Below, one piece after another: positions 1 through 8,777 of a stretch of 54,859 nucleotides of DNA. The notes below the pieces were generated by a model, which saw only the letters and a program-made list of their open reading frames with translations, was not told the DNA's origin and did no database searches. The stretch comes from Rhodospirillaceae bacterium (lineage in GTDB: Bacteria; Pseudomonadota; Alphaproteobacteria; Thalassobaculales; Thalassobaculaceae). Location of the stretch: positions 68,982-123,840 of the forward strand of contig PANE01000012.1 in the NCBI GenBank assembly GCA_002708305.1, read 5' to 3'. The translations under genes were made by a program, and so were the position numbers. How positions within the stretch are numbered: position 1 is the stretch's first letter; every line of letters starts with the position of its first letter.

Positions 1-96
1 AGGCCATTAAAAATTCTAGCCTCTAGGAAACTTTGTATTTAGTTCATCTTATTATATGCTGGAAAAGGGTAGGGAAAATTTTTCAGGATTAAATAC

Positions 97-2154
97 ATGA
101 ACCTTGATCTTCGTCATTCTGTATGTCCCCACGATTGTCCTAGCACATGTGCATTGGAGGTTGAGAGGATTGATAACCGGACAATTGGGAGAGTCCGAGG
201 GGCACCAGATAATAATTATACGGCGGGGGTCATATGCGCAAAGGTAGCACGTTACGCCGAAAGAGTGCATCATCCGGAAAGGCTGATGCACCCTCTTATC
301 CGTGTTGGTGAAAAAGGCGATGGAAAATTTGCTCAAATTTCTTGGAGTGAGGCACTAGACCATGTCGCTCAATCGTTCATCAATAAAGCAAATAAGCATG
401 GAAAAGAAACAGTATGGCCATACTTTTTCGCAGGCACTATGGGTATTATTCAACGTGATGGCATACAACGACTTCGACATGTGATGGGCTATTCCCGTCA
501 AGCGGCTAATATATGCACGGAACTTGTTCAAAATGGTTGGATAGGTGGTGCTGGTGGCCCCATGGGACCTGATCCTAGGGAAATGGCAGAGTCAGATTTA
601 ATTATTGTCTGGGGTGGAAACCCGGTATCAACTCAAGTAAATGTGATGACTCATATTACAAAAGCAAGAAAAGAAAGAGGCGCTCGTCTTGTTGTAGTGG
701 ACGCCTACAGGAGCTCAACAGCGGAAGCCGCCGATGAGCTTGTTCTTGTGAAACCTGGAACCGATGGCGCTGTTGCTACAGCTATAATGCATGTGCTTTT
801 TCGCGATGGGTTTGCAGATATTGAGTATATGAAAAAGCATACCGATGACTGGAAGTCACTCAGAAAACATTTAATAAATAAAACGCCAAAATGGGCAGAA
901 GAAATAAGTGGTGTTCCAGCGGAACAAATAGAGTTACTTGCCTCTCAGATTGGTAAAACCGATAAAACTTATATCAGAATTGGATATGGTTTTGCTCGAT
1001 CGAGGAACGGGGCAAGTCAGGTTCATGCGGTTGCATCAATAGCTGCTGTAGGCGGGAAATTCAAATACTTAGGAGGTGGAGCGTTCTGGTCAAATAGAAT
1101 TATCTTTAATTGGAATAAGAACATTGTTGAAGGAAATGACGCTTTAGATAGCTCAACCCGAATACTTGATATGTCGCGAATAGGACCGATTTTAACATAT
1201 GAAGATGAAATAGTTCGGCAAGGTCCACCTGTGACTGCCATGTTAATCCAAAATACAAATCCTGCAGCTGTTGCCCCAGACACTCACCGGGTGCTAAGAG
1301 GATTAAAGCGTGAAGATTTGTTTCTGTGTGTTCATGAACAGTTCATGACAGAGACTGCAAAAATGGCGGATATCTTATTACCGGCAACGACTTTCCTTGA
1401 ACATGACGATCTCTATCAGGCTGCAGGGCAAATGCATGTTCAGGTCCACCGAGCAATTATTGATCCTCCGGGAGAAACTCGCTCGAATCATTGGGTTTTG
1501 TCTCAACTAGCTGAGCGTCTTGGAGCCGTGCACGAAGGTTTTGATATGACAGAGTGGGAACTTGTGGACCGCACGCTCAAAGATTCTGGGTGGCCAGGAG
1601 CGGAAGAGCTATTAGAAAGAAAATGGCTAGATGTTCAGCCTAGTTTTGATAAAGCACATTTCCTTGAGGGATTTCCGACGCCGAATGGTAAATTCAAATT
1701 TAGTGCAGATTGGTCAGCATTGGGGCCGCTAGGGTACAAATTACCATCGTTACCAGACTATTGCCCAAATATTGACCTTGCGACTAAGAATAAGCCTTTT
1801 CGAATGATTACTTCTCCCGCCCGGAATTTTTTGAACTCTAGTTTCACTGAAACACCAACCAGCAAAAAACGCGAGGGTAGGCCAGAAGTTTTGATCCATC
1901 CAAAGGCTGCTGCTAAATTGGGTGTCGTATCAGGGGACCGTGTTCGACTTGGAAATGAACAGGGGAGCGTAGTTTTGCATGCAACACTTTTTGATGGTGT
2001 GCAGAGAGATGTGATCGTCGTTGAAAGCGTATGGCCTAACGCTGCATTTGAAGAGGGCATTGGTATAAATGCACTGATAAGCGCCGAGCCTGGAGCTCCA
2101 AATGGTGGGGCTGTTTTTCATGATACGGCTGTGTGGATATCGAAACTAGATTGA
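97..2154 (+). CDS. Molybdopterin-dependent oxidoreductase (DMSO reductase/formate dehydrogenase superfamily), orphan
   Basis: The 685-residue protein starts with a ferredoxin-like [4Fe-4S] motif: C10, C14 and C18 in CPHDCPSTC, with a fourth Cys at 47. The long molybdopterin domain follows, including a WGGNPVSTQ stretch near residue 172 and LLPATTFLEHDD near 430. The last ~115 residues form the dinucleotide-binding cap (PEVLIHPKAAAKLGVVSGD). There is no Tat or Sec signal, so it should be cytoplasmic. No electron-transfer subunit, membrane anchor or maturation chaperone is adjacent, so the electron partner is unknown. I could not identify the Mo-coordinating side chain. The family is certain, the substrate unknown. 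The gene converges on lysK, with 32 bp between stops. Confidence 0.9.
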   Translation: MNLDLRHSVCPHDCPSTCALEVERIDNRTIGRVRGAPDNNYTAGVICAKVARYAERVHHPERLMHPLIRVGEKGDGKFAQISWSEALDHVAQSFINKANKHGKETVWPYFFAGTMGIIQRDGIQRLRHVMGYSRQAANICTELVQNGWIGGAGGPMGPDPREMAESDLIIVWGGNPVSTQVNVMTHITKARKERGARLVVVDAYRSSTAEAADELVLVKPGTDGAVATAIMHVLFRDGFADIEYMKKHTDDWKSLRKHLINKTPKWAEEISGVPAEQIELLASQIGKTDKTYIRIGYGFARSRNGASQVHAVASIAAVGGKFKYLGGGAFWSNRIIFNWNKNIVEGNDALDSSTRILDMSRIGPILTYEDEIVRQGPPVTAMLIQNTNPAAVAPDTHRVLRGLKREDLFLCVHEQFMTETAKMADILLPATTFLEHDDLYQAAGQMHVQVHRAIIDPPGETRSNHWVLSQLAERLGAVHEGFDMTEWELVDRTLKDSGWPGAEELLERKWLDVQPSFDKAHFLEGFPTPNGKFKFSADWSALGPLGYKLPSLPDYCPNIDLATKNKPFRMITSPARNFLNSSFTETPTSKKREGRPEVLIHPKAAAKLGVVSGDRVRLGNEQGSVVLHATLFDGVQRDVIVVESVWPNAAFEEGIGINALISAEPGAPNGGAVFHDTAVWISKLD

Positions 2155-2186
2155 ACAGCGAAGATATTTTTCAAACTAATCAGAGA

Positions 2187-3785
2187 CTATACTGCTAGAT
2201 CTTCCTCAGACAGTGCACGATTTATAAGTTGGATAGTCTCTTGTAAACCGTATAGCGCTACGAAGGAGCCAAATCGGGGTCCCTGGTCTTGACCTAAGAG
2301 TACTTGATATAACGACTGAAACCAGTCGCGCAAATTTTCAAATTTATATTTTTTTCCTACATCATAGATAACTGTCTGGATATCTTCAGACTGACTAGTC
2401 GTGGATAATTGTGCGAATTGAGAGACGAGTTCTTCGAAGGCTTGTCGCTCCAAATCACTCGGTTTTCGGTAAGTTTTTGAGGGCCGAATAAACTCGCGAT
2501 AGTAATTAACAGCAAGGTTGGCCAGATTATCCAAAAATGGATTTTTTTCTGGCGATGCATCAGGTGCATAACGACCAATATAACCCCATATTACACTCGC
2601 GTCTTCAGCATGGCAGACACTAGCTAAATTAAGTAGCAAGCCGAAGCTAAGGGGGACTGTATCATTAGGCACACTGGAGTTATGTATATGCCATGATGGA
2701 TTCTCAATTTTCTTTTCAGGCTCTTCGTTGTTAAGTTTTGTCCTAAAAGTAACATACTCGTCTGTATTCTTTGGAATAATGTCGAAATATAGTCTTTTTG
2801 CACGCTTGGGTTGCTGAAACATAAACAGAGACAAGCTCTCAGGTGGAGCATATTTTAACCATTCCTCTACAGCTATTCCATTGCCTTTCGATTTTGAAAT
2901 CTTTTGTCCTTTATCATCAAGAAATAATTCATAAATTAGGTTCTCAGGGGGAGAAGCGTTTAAAACTCTGCAAATTTTTGATGAAGCCTTCACGCTGTCT
3001 ATAAGGTCTTTACCGCACATCTCGTAGTCAACGCCTAATGCTTTCCAACGCATCGCCCAATCTACCTTCCATTGTAATTTGCAATGCCCACCTGTGACAG
3101 GAACTTCCATTTTTTTCAACGTAATGGGATCTTCATAAACTATGGTGCCGGCTTCACTATTGTGTTCTAACGTGGGTACTTGCAGTACATGGCCTGTTTG
3201 GGGGCATAGAGGCAAGAAAGGGCTATAGGTCTGGCGGCGCTCTTCTCTTAGAGTAGGTAGCATGATATCCATCACTTTGTCGTAATTCTCCAGAACATCT
3301 CGCAAAACACCGTCAAATTTTCCGCTGGTGTAGCATTCGGTAGCGCTCATAAACTCATATTCAAATCCAAATGAGTCCAAGAATCCTTTGAGCATCGCGT
3401 TGTTATGATCGCCAAAGCTTTTATGAGTCCCAAAAGGATCTGGTATTTGGGTTAATGGTTTATTTAAATGTTCAATTAAGCTATCTGAATTAGGAATATT
3501 ATCGGGAACTTTACGAAGTCCATCCATATCATCAGAAAAGGCGATTAATTTGCTTGGCACGTCACAGATTCTCTTGAGTGCATTCCGAACCATCGTTGTG
3601 CGAAAGACTTCACCAAAAGTTCCGATATGCGGCAGCCCTGAGGGCCCATATCCTGTCTCTAGAATGATATGATTCTTTTGGGACGAGGAATTCTCCAATC
3701 GTTTAGTTATTTTCCGTGCCTCTTCAAACGGCCACGCACGAGCGTTACTGAGAATTTCTTCAGAAATATCAGCATTATTTGCCAT
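2187..3785 (-). CDS. lysK: Lysyl-tRNA synthetase, class I
   Basis: This 532-residue protein charges tRNA-Lys. The class I signatures are both present: a HIGH-type motif at residues 53-56 (GPSGLPHIGTFGEV) and KISKS at 295-299. Length fits class I LysRS, which is unrelated to the class II enzyme of most bacteria but is typical of alphaproteobacteria. The start is supported by AAGGGA seven bases upstream. It is transcribed divergently from the isomerase-like gene at 3901, with about 115 bp of shared upstream DNA. It is a single-gene unit; nothing on the same strand directly follows it. Confidence 0.96.
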   Translation of the reverse strand: MANNADISEEILSNARAWPFEEARKITKRLENSSSQKNHIILETGYGPSGLPHIGTFGEVFRTTMVRNALKRICDVPSKLIAFSDDMDGLRKVPDNIPNSDSLIEHLNKPLTQIPDPFGTHKSFGDHNNAMLKGFLDSFGFEYEFMSATECYTSGKFDGVLRDVLENYDKVMDIMLPTLREERRQTYSPFLPLCPQTGHVLQVPTLEHNSEAGTIVYEDPITLKKMEVPVTGGHCKLQWKVDWAMRWKALGVDYEMCGKDLIDSVKASSKICRVLNASPPENLIYELFLDDKGQKISKSKGNGIAVEEWLKYAPPESLSLFMFQQPKRAKRLYFDIIPKNTDEYVTFRTKLNNEEPEKKIENPSWHIHNSSVPNDTVPLSFGLLLNLASVCHAEDASVIWGYIGRYAPDASPEKNPFLDNLANLAVNYYREFIRPSKTYRKPSDLERQAFEELVSQFAQLSTTSQSEDIQTVIYDVGKKYKFENLRDWFQSLYQVLLGQDQGPRFGSFVALYGLQETIQLINRALSEEDLAV

Positions 3786-3900
3786 AGTGTTATCCCTTTT
3801 CGTTCACCGGTCGCAAGCTAGTATTGCTAGTAGGAGAAGGCAAGTTATTTCAATTCAAAAACTCTATCTCAAATTTTAATTATAGGAGTACTACTTCAAA

Positions 3901-4515
3901 ATGAATGATGACAAAATATTACATTTCCATTTCGACTTTCTCTCTCCTTTCGGCTATTTAGCCAGTTTGAGGATTGATGAATTAGCTGACAAATATCAAA
4001 GAGAGTGTGAGTGGCACCCCATGTTATTAGGCGTCACGGTTCTAAAAATTATGGGTTTACCGCCAATTGCCGAACTACCTCTTAAAGGCCCCTATATACG
4101 TAATGATGCAGCACGATATATGCGCCGGCATAATATCGTGTTGGGTCGGGCCCTTGGCTCCCCGCAGATAAACCCGCTACTACCTGCTCGTATTATTTGT
4201 TGGTTAAAACTCACGACCCCCTCCTTGGCACATAGACTTGCTAAAGACCTTTATCGCGCCCATTGGGGTTTAGATCAGGATATTTCGAAAATAGAAATTG
4301 TGAGTTCTCTCTTAAATAACCACAATATTGATCAAAAATCAGTGCTGGATGCGTTGGACAATGGTGCTGCATCGAAGGCATTGCGAGATGAGGTGGATGA
4401 GTCCGTTGCCAATGGTGTCTTTGGTTCTCCAACCATTAGAATTGGAACCGAGCTATTTTTTGGTCTTGAAAAATTAGAAGTTGTTGATGATTGGCTCAGA
4501 TTAGGGGGGTGGTGA
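3901..4515 (+). CDS. 2-hydroxychromene-2-carboxylate isomerase / kappa-class GST-like (DsbA superfamily)
   Basis: A 204-residue thioredoxin-fold protein. The N-terminus HFHFDFLSPFGYLA is the glutathione-site segment of the kappa-GST/HCCA-isomerase group, in which Ser replaces the DsbA CxxC. GVFGSPTIRI near residue 172 is the conserved cis-Pro loop. Family members isomerise naphthalene-pathway intermediates or conjugate glutathione; the substrate here is unknown. AGGAG lies about 12 bases before the ATG, which is rather far. Its 3' end overlaps the convergent dpaL gene by 20 bp. A paralogous protein is encoded at 15747-16379. Confidence 0.82.
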   Translation: MNDDKILHFHFDFLSPFGYLASLRIDELADKYQRECEWHPMLLGVTVLKIMGLPPIAELPLKGPYIRNDAARYMRRHNIVLGRALGSPQINPLLPARIICWLKLTTPSLAHRLAKDLYRAHWGLDQDISKIEIVSSLLNNHNIDQKSVLDALDNGAASKALRDEVDESVANGVFGSPTIRIGTELFFGLEKLEVVDDWLRLGGW

Positions 4516-5755
4516 CAACTTTATCGGCGTCAATACCTACTAATTTTTTATAAATATGGGGATCGGTAGCTCCTTCAGTAGATAATAGTAATATTCGGCT
4601 ATTTTCATCTATACCCAGTGAAATACGGGAGTTAGGATTTTGACAAGCTGCAGCGAGCCCCGCTAAAGTTGCGGCACCAGACTCTCCCGATACAATTCCC
4701 TCCTTAGCCAATCGGCGCATGGAAGGGGCGATCGTCTGATCATTTAATATCATAAAAGCATTAGCTGATCGTGATAAAATATCCCATGCTAAAAGGGACA
4801 CTTCACCAGCTGAAAGACATGCCATTACAGTTTCCAAGTTACCGCTTGACTGTGCTGGTTTTGCTGATAGAGCACTTTGGTAGAGACAATCAGCGGCCTC
4901 GGGTTCAACCACTATGACTTTTGGTCTATTTTCACCCCATATTCGCCACAATTCAGCGGAGATCGCGGCGGCTATTCCCCCAACACCTCCAGGTAAAAAA
5001 ACATGTGTTGGAATTTTATCTATTATTTGTTCGCCGATTTCTGAAGCCAAAATAGTATACCCCTGCATTACATATTTTGGTACATCCATATAACCAGGAT
5101 AAGAGGTGTCAGATACGACGTGCCAATTATTTTTCTGCGAGTCTATATCTGCCTGTTGCACAGAGTGATCGTAGTTTCCTGAAACTCGCACCATCTCACA
5201 GCCAAATTCGGCAATAGCTTGCTCCCGTCCTTTGCTGACGTCGCGATGTATATAAATTTTACATTGGCAACCAAATTCTCTTGCGCCCCATGCCACAGAT
5301 TTGCCATGATTTCCGTCAGTTGCTGTGACTACAGTGATATTTTTAGTTATTGTTTGGTATGATCCACTTCGTATATCTGCGCTATTTACGTTTTTGTCAC
5401 CTGTTTGTTTCTCTATTAACTGACTTAACACTCTGAAGACTGCGTAGGCGCCTCCTAGCGCTTTGAACGAGCCGAGGCCAAACCGTGAGCTTTCATCTTT
5501 TAGGTGAATATCGGCTACTCTTAACTCTTTTGCTATCTTCTCAAGATAATGAAGTGGTGTAACCTTGTAGCCATCCCACTTCTGAATTTCGGATTTTGCT
5601 CGCAATCCCTCATCAGCTGACATAATTTCTTCAATTTTAGGATGAAGAAGTTTCTTTGCTGAGGATACTGTTGCGTTATTTTGCCATGTCGAACATTTAG
5701 TCGTGAATACGTCTAGCCAAGTATCTGTCATTATTTGATCCATAGTTTTGGACAT
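4496..5755 (-). CDS. dpaL: Diaminopropionate ammonia-lyase (PLP-dependent)
   Basis: Family members convert 2,3-diaminopropionate to pyruvate and two ammonia. The PLP lysine is K98 in DESSRFGLGSFKALGGA, the characteristic motif of this family (E. coli YgeX/DpaL). TATDGNHGKSVAWG and the phosphate loop PGGVGGIAAA are also present. At 419 residues it is slightly longer than the ~400-residue norm, mostly at the N-terminus. The ATG shares its A with the stop of the upstream dioxygenase gene (TAATG), with AAGG just before, so the two are probably translationally coupled. The 3' end overlaps the convergent gene at 3901-4515. Confidence 0.9.
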   Translation of the reverse strand: MSKTMDQIMTDTWLDVFTTKCSTWQNNATVSSAKKLLHPKIEEIMSADEGLRAKSEIQKWDGYKVTPLHYLEKIAKELRVADIHLKDESSRFGLGSFKALGGAYAVFRVLSQLIEKQTGDKNVNSADIRSGSYQTITKNITVVTATDGNHGKSVAWGAREFGCQCKIYIHRDVSKGREQAIAEFGCEMVRVSGNYDHSVQQADIDSQKNNWHVVSDTSYPGYMDVPKYVMQGYTILASEIGEQIIDKIPTHVFLPGGVGGIAAAISAELWRIWGENRPKVIVVEPEAADCLYQSALSAKPAQSSGNLETVMACLSAGEVSLLAWDILSRSANAFMILNDQTIAPSMRRLAKEGIVSGESGAATLAGLAAACQNPNSRISLGIDENSRILLLSTEGATDPHIYKKLVGIDADKVVTTPLI

Positions 5756-6651
5756 TATGCCTTAGGAACGGAGTCCCCAATCACAGTCGTTCGATGCATT
5801 ACGCGACGATGATTTATTGAATCATATGGCAGAACAGCGTGCATCGTGCAACGGTTATCCCACATTAGAACGTCATCTACTTTCCATTTGTGACGATATA
5901 CGAACTGATGTTGCGTCGCATGATGGATTAAATCGTCTAACAACACTCGTCCTTCTTGTTCTTTTAATTCTACTATGCTTTCCATCGTATGAGGGCTCAG
6001 GAAAAGAGACTGTTTTTTTGTTACAGGGTGCCTGCGAACTAATGGATGTTTAACACGTGGCAGTGACTCATATTGACCTTTGTTTTCACGGCTAGATAGT
6101 GCTTTCGATTGTGAAACAATATAATCATGGCTGTGAAAAACATTTAATGTCGAGATTCTTTCTTGCTCTGGTTTTGGGAGCGCATCAAAGGCTTTTGTCA
6201 TGTCAGCAAACAAAGTGTCTCCGCCGGTGGGCGGAATTTCTATACCGTGCAAAATTGAACCTAGTGAGGGAATTTCTCTGAATGAGCTATCTGTATGCCA
6301 AAGCCATGTTAGTTCCAAGTATTGCCAAGCAGTACTTTTTGCTTCCATGATTTGATTATTTTCATCAACATTACTGACCCTATAAATCTCAGGTGTTTTC
6401 GTTGATCGATGCGCGACGGATGGGTGTATTTCCAAGTCGCCAAAGTTCTTAGCAAATTTTACCTGGTCTAAATCGCTTATGTTCTGTTTAGTTATTACTA
6501 AAACAGGATAATCGAGCCAATAATTTTGTATCTGTTGTATCGATTGTGAACTAAGTGATGCCGAAAGATTAAGTCCTTCGATAGTAGCGGAAAAGCCGCA
6601 AAATCTCGGAGTTATGCTTAATTCAGTGTCTTGGGAGGCTAACGTATTCAC
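5755..6651 (-). CDS. TauD/TfdA-family 2-oxoglutarate-dependent dioxygenase
   Basis: A 298-residue non-haem Fe(II)/2OG oxygenase. The iron ligands are visible as H and D in LWHTDSSFREIP (around residue 120) and a distal His in CTMHAVLPYD, followed by the 2OG-binding Arg in HRRVMHRTT. Family members hydroxylate taurine, 2,4-D, carnitine precursors or amino acids. The start is GTG, seven bases after GGAG. It is the first gene of a coupled pair with dpaL, which suggests that the oxygenase produces or prepares an amino acid related to diaminopropionate; that link is inference. Confidence 0.88.
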   Translation of the reverse strand: MNTLASQDTELSITPRFCGFSATIEGLNLSASLSSQSIQQIQNYWLDYPVLVITKQNISDLDQVKFAKNFGDLEIHPSVAHRSTKTPEIYRVSNVDENNQIMEAKSTAWQYLELTWLWHTDSSFREIPSLGSILHGIEIPPTGGDTLFADMTKAFDALPKPEQERISTLNVFHSHDYIVSQSKALSSRENKGQYESLPRVKHPLVRRHPVTKKQSLFLSPHTMESIVELKEQEGRVLLDDLIHHATQHQFVYRHKWKVDDVLMWDNRCTMHAVLPYDSINHRRVMHRTTVIGDSVPKA

Positions 6652-6717
6652 TTTAAATCTCCAAGCGCTGGCTCTTACTAAATAAAAAAACTTAGAAAAA
6701 AATTTATCATTAGACGG

Positions 6718-6746
6718 TTGACGAAGACGTAAAGGGTGATCATAAG
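6718..6746 (+). promoter_or_regulatory. Sigma-70-type promoter of the tRNA gene
   Basis: TTGACG (6718-6723) is followed after exactly 17 bases by CATAAG (6741-6746), and the mature tRNA begins eight bases later at 6755. The -35 box is near consensus and the -10 box is weaker. Position and spacing fit a tRNA promoter with a very short leader. Confidence 0.5.
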
Positions 6747-6754
6747 AACACTGT

Positions 6755-6831
6755 GGGCCTGTAGTTCAGCTGGTTAGAACCCGCCGCTCATAACGGCGTT
6801 GTCGGGGGTTCGAGTCCCTCCGGGCCCACCA
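6755..6831 (+). tRNA. tRNA with CAT anticodon: probably tRNA-Ile2 (lysidine type), otherwise tRNA-Met
   Basis: The 77 bases fold as a complete cloverleaf with an encoded CCA end. The acceptor stem pairs GGGCCTG with CGGGCCC, the D stem GTTC with GAAC, the anticodon stem CGCCG with CGGCG around loop CTCATAA, and the T stem GGGGG with CCCTC around TTCGAGT. The anticodon is CAT. The GGGCCTGTAG 5' end resembles alphaproteobacterial tRNA-Ile rather than elongator tRNA-Met, and the anticodon stem lacks the three G-C pairs of the initiator. This favours the AUA-reading isoleucine tRNA modified by TilS. It converges on the monooxygenase gene 28 bp away. Confidence 0.93.
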
Positions 6832-6859
6832 GCTAACCCTAAACTAGGATCGTAATATT

Positions 6860-8680
6860 TCAATCAGCCGCGTCGGCCATGGGTTGTAAATCGGGTTTTG
6901 ACATTTTTGCCCCGATAAGACCTTCCTCAACAGCTTTTATTTGCATCGCCAAATACTTTGAATAAATTCTTATTTGTGCCAGACCACCAGCTGTAAACCA
7001 AAGCCCTGGCTGAGATGTTCTGCGCCACATATTCCGAAGCTCCCCACCTTCATCAAATCCCCAAACTTGACCGATTCGTTCTGCTATATCATTTCCCAGG
7101 AAATGACGAACGGTATCTTGCTGGTTCTTATAGCCGGTCGCCATAACTAAGAGATCTGCCTCAATAATCGATCCATCCTTCATTCTGACACCGTTACTTA
7201 CAAAAGTATCTATATCAGAGTATTGAACGAGACCTACCTCCCCATTTATTATTAAATCAGAGCAGCCAACATTAAAACAGTACCCACCACCGCGTCGTAA
7301 ATAGCTCATTTGAAAACCGGTATTATCATCTCCACCATTATTAAGACGGAAGCCTTTTGATTTTAAACCTTCCAGCAAATCCCTATCATTTTTTATCATG
7401 CCCCGGGTGGATTTTTGATAGGCTTTTACGAGGACTGGATATGGCAGCGAAACGGCCAACAGATCATTATCCTCGATAGGCGGGCCCTCGAAATAATGCG
7501 CGTAAACTTTCTGTGCCTCCTTGAGGCTAACGATATGTGTCGAACTCCGTTGAATGATGTTTGCTCTCACTCCGCAGGAGTGCAGATCTTGGGTGACATC
7601 ATGACCACTATTACCTGTACCTAAGACTAATGCCTTTTTTCCTGCCCACTTATGTCCATCGGTGTAAGCGCCGGAGTGCAGAATTTCCCCTTTAAAATCT
7701 TGAAGGCCGGGAAGATCAGGACGAACCGGAATACTACTTACGCCGGTAGCAAAAACCACGTGCTTTGGTCTAACTGTACGGATAGTTCCATCCTGTTTTT
7801 TGATATTAATTTCCCATTGTCCAGTAGTTTCATCATACGAGCCGCCCTCTAATTCTGAGCCCATCCAAATATTTAATTCCATTGTTTCGGCGTAAGCTTC
7901 GAACCAATTAGCTAATTTATCTTTTGGAATAAAGACCGGCCAATTTGGCGGGAACGGCATATAAGGCATATGATTTATATAAACCTCATTATGCAGAACT
8001 AAGGAGTGGTATCGTTTTCGCCAATTATCTCCCACCCGTTCGTGCTTATCTATCACTAAGGTATCGACGCCGAGTACTCCTAAACGTGCTGCGATAGTCA
8101 AGCCGGACTGGCCTGCTCCAATCACTAAAACTGCGGGTTCATGATCGGAATATGCTTTTGATTTATTGCGCAGGTCTAACCAATTATCATCCCCGAAGGT
8201 TCTTGAGTAATTCTCACCACTTGGACGATGTTCTCCGATTGCTTCTTCGTGATCACTGATTTCTTCCAAAGATGTCAGTAAAACCCAGGCTTTGACACCG
8301 TCTGGGCTACCGCTGTCGGGAACGAGCCTTAGTATACCGCTGGCTGGGCCAGTTTTTGTTTTAAACTCGATAAAAGCTTCAATACAAACAGTATCACCTC
8401 TATCCACTACCCTTGGTGGAGTTCTGTGTTGGGCAATCTTTAAGCTCTTTGCTCCTGAGTTTACAGCGGTTTCTTTGACCATGTCTTTTATTTCGGAAGG
8501 CCCATTTACCGTCCTTATATGCCAAGTAAAGGCAAGTAAATCTCTCCAGTGGCCATCCTCAACGAATAACAACGATGCAGCATCTGCATTATTTTGATTG
8601 ATGGCCTCTTCAAAATTAATCAGCCAGTTTGTTACTGAATTTTTTACATCAATTTTGACAAAAGGATCAGGCATCACCAT
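6860..8680 (-). CDS. Flavin-containing monooxygenase with N-terminal SnoaL/NTF2-like domain
   Basis: The 606-residue protein has two parts. Residues 1 to ~145 resemble a SnoaL/NTF2-like domain. The rest is a class B flavin monooxygenase: an FAD-binding GAGQSG at 188-193, a second Rossmann motif VLGTGNSGHD for NADPH near 350, and the late MATGYKNQ segment typical of FMO-type enzymes. It should hydroxylate or Baeyer-Villiger-oxidise a small molecule. I start it at 8680 because GGAG lies just upstream of that ATG; a longer reading from 8698 would begin with TTG ahead of the ribosome site. It converges with the tRNA gene and is the last gene on this strand before it. Confidence 0.88.
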   Translation of the reverse strand: MVMPDPFVKIDVKNSVTNWLINFEEAINQNNADAASLLFVEDGHWRDLLAFTWHIRTVNGPSEIKDMVKETAVNSGAKSLKIAQHRTPPRVVDRGDTVCIEAFIEFKTKTGPASGILRLVPDSGSPDGVKAWVLLTSLEEISDHEEAIGEHRPSGENYSRTFGDDNWLDLRNKSKAYSDHEPAVLVIGAGQSGLTIAARLGVLGVDTLVIDKHERVGDNWRKRYHSLVLHNEVYINHMPYMPFPPNWPVFIPKDKLANWFEAYAETMELNIWMGSELEGGSYDETTGQWEINIKKQDGTIRTVRPKHVVFATGVSSIPVRPDLPGLQDFKGEILHSGAYTDGHKWAGKKALVLGTGNSGHDVTQDLHSCGVRANIIQRSSTHIVSLKEAQKVYAHYFEGPPIEDNDLLAVSLPYPVLVKAYQKSTRGMIKNDRDLLEGLKSKGFRLNNGGDDNTGFQMSYLRRGGGYCFNVGCSDLIINGEVGLVQYSDIDTFVSNGVRMKDGSIIEADLLVMATGYKNQQDTVRHFLGNDIAERIGQVWGFDEGGELRNMWRRTSQPGLWFTAGGLAQIRIYSKYLAMQIKAVEEGLIGAKMSKPDLQPMADAAD

Positions 8681-8777
8681 TTTTTTCTCCACAACCAAAG
8701 GTTACCACGCAAAATAGCGGAGTTTATTCATTAGTCTACGGTGCACTGGCTATATTCGCCTCTTTATCTTCAATATG

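Noticed and set aside
1-96. Possible end of a preceding gene at the left edge
   Set aside because: No frame gives a recognisable protein end; the stretch looks like a leader of the oxidoreductase gene.
6755-6831. tRNA as an integration site for a genomic island
   Set aside because: No integrase, no second copy of the tRNA 3' end was found in the window, and the flanking gene lies only 28 bp away.
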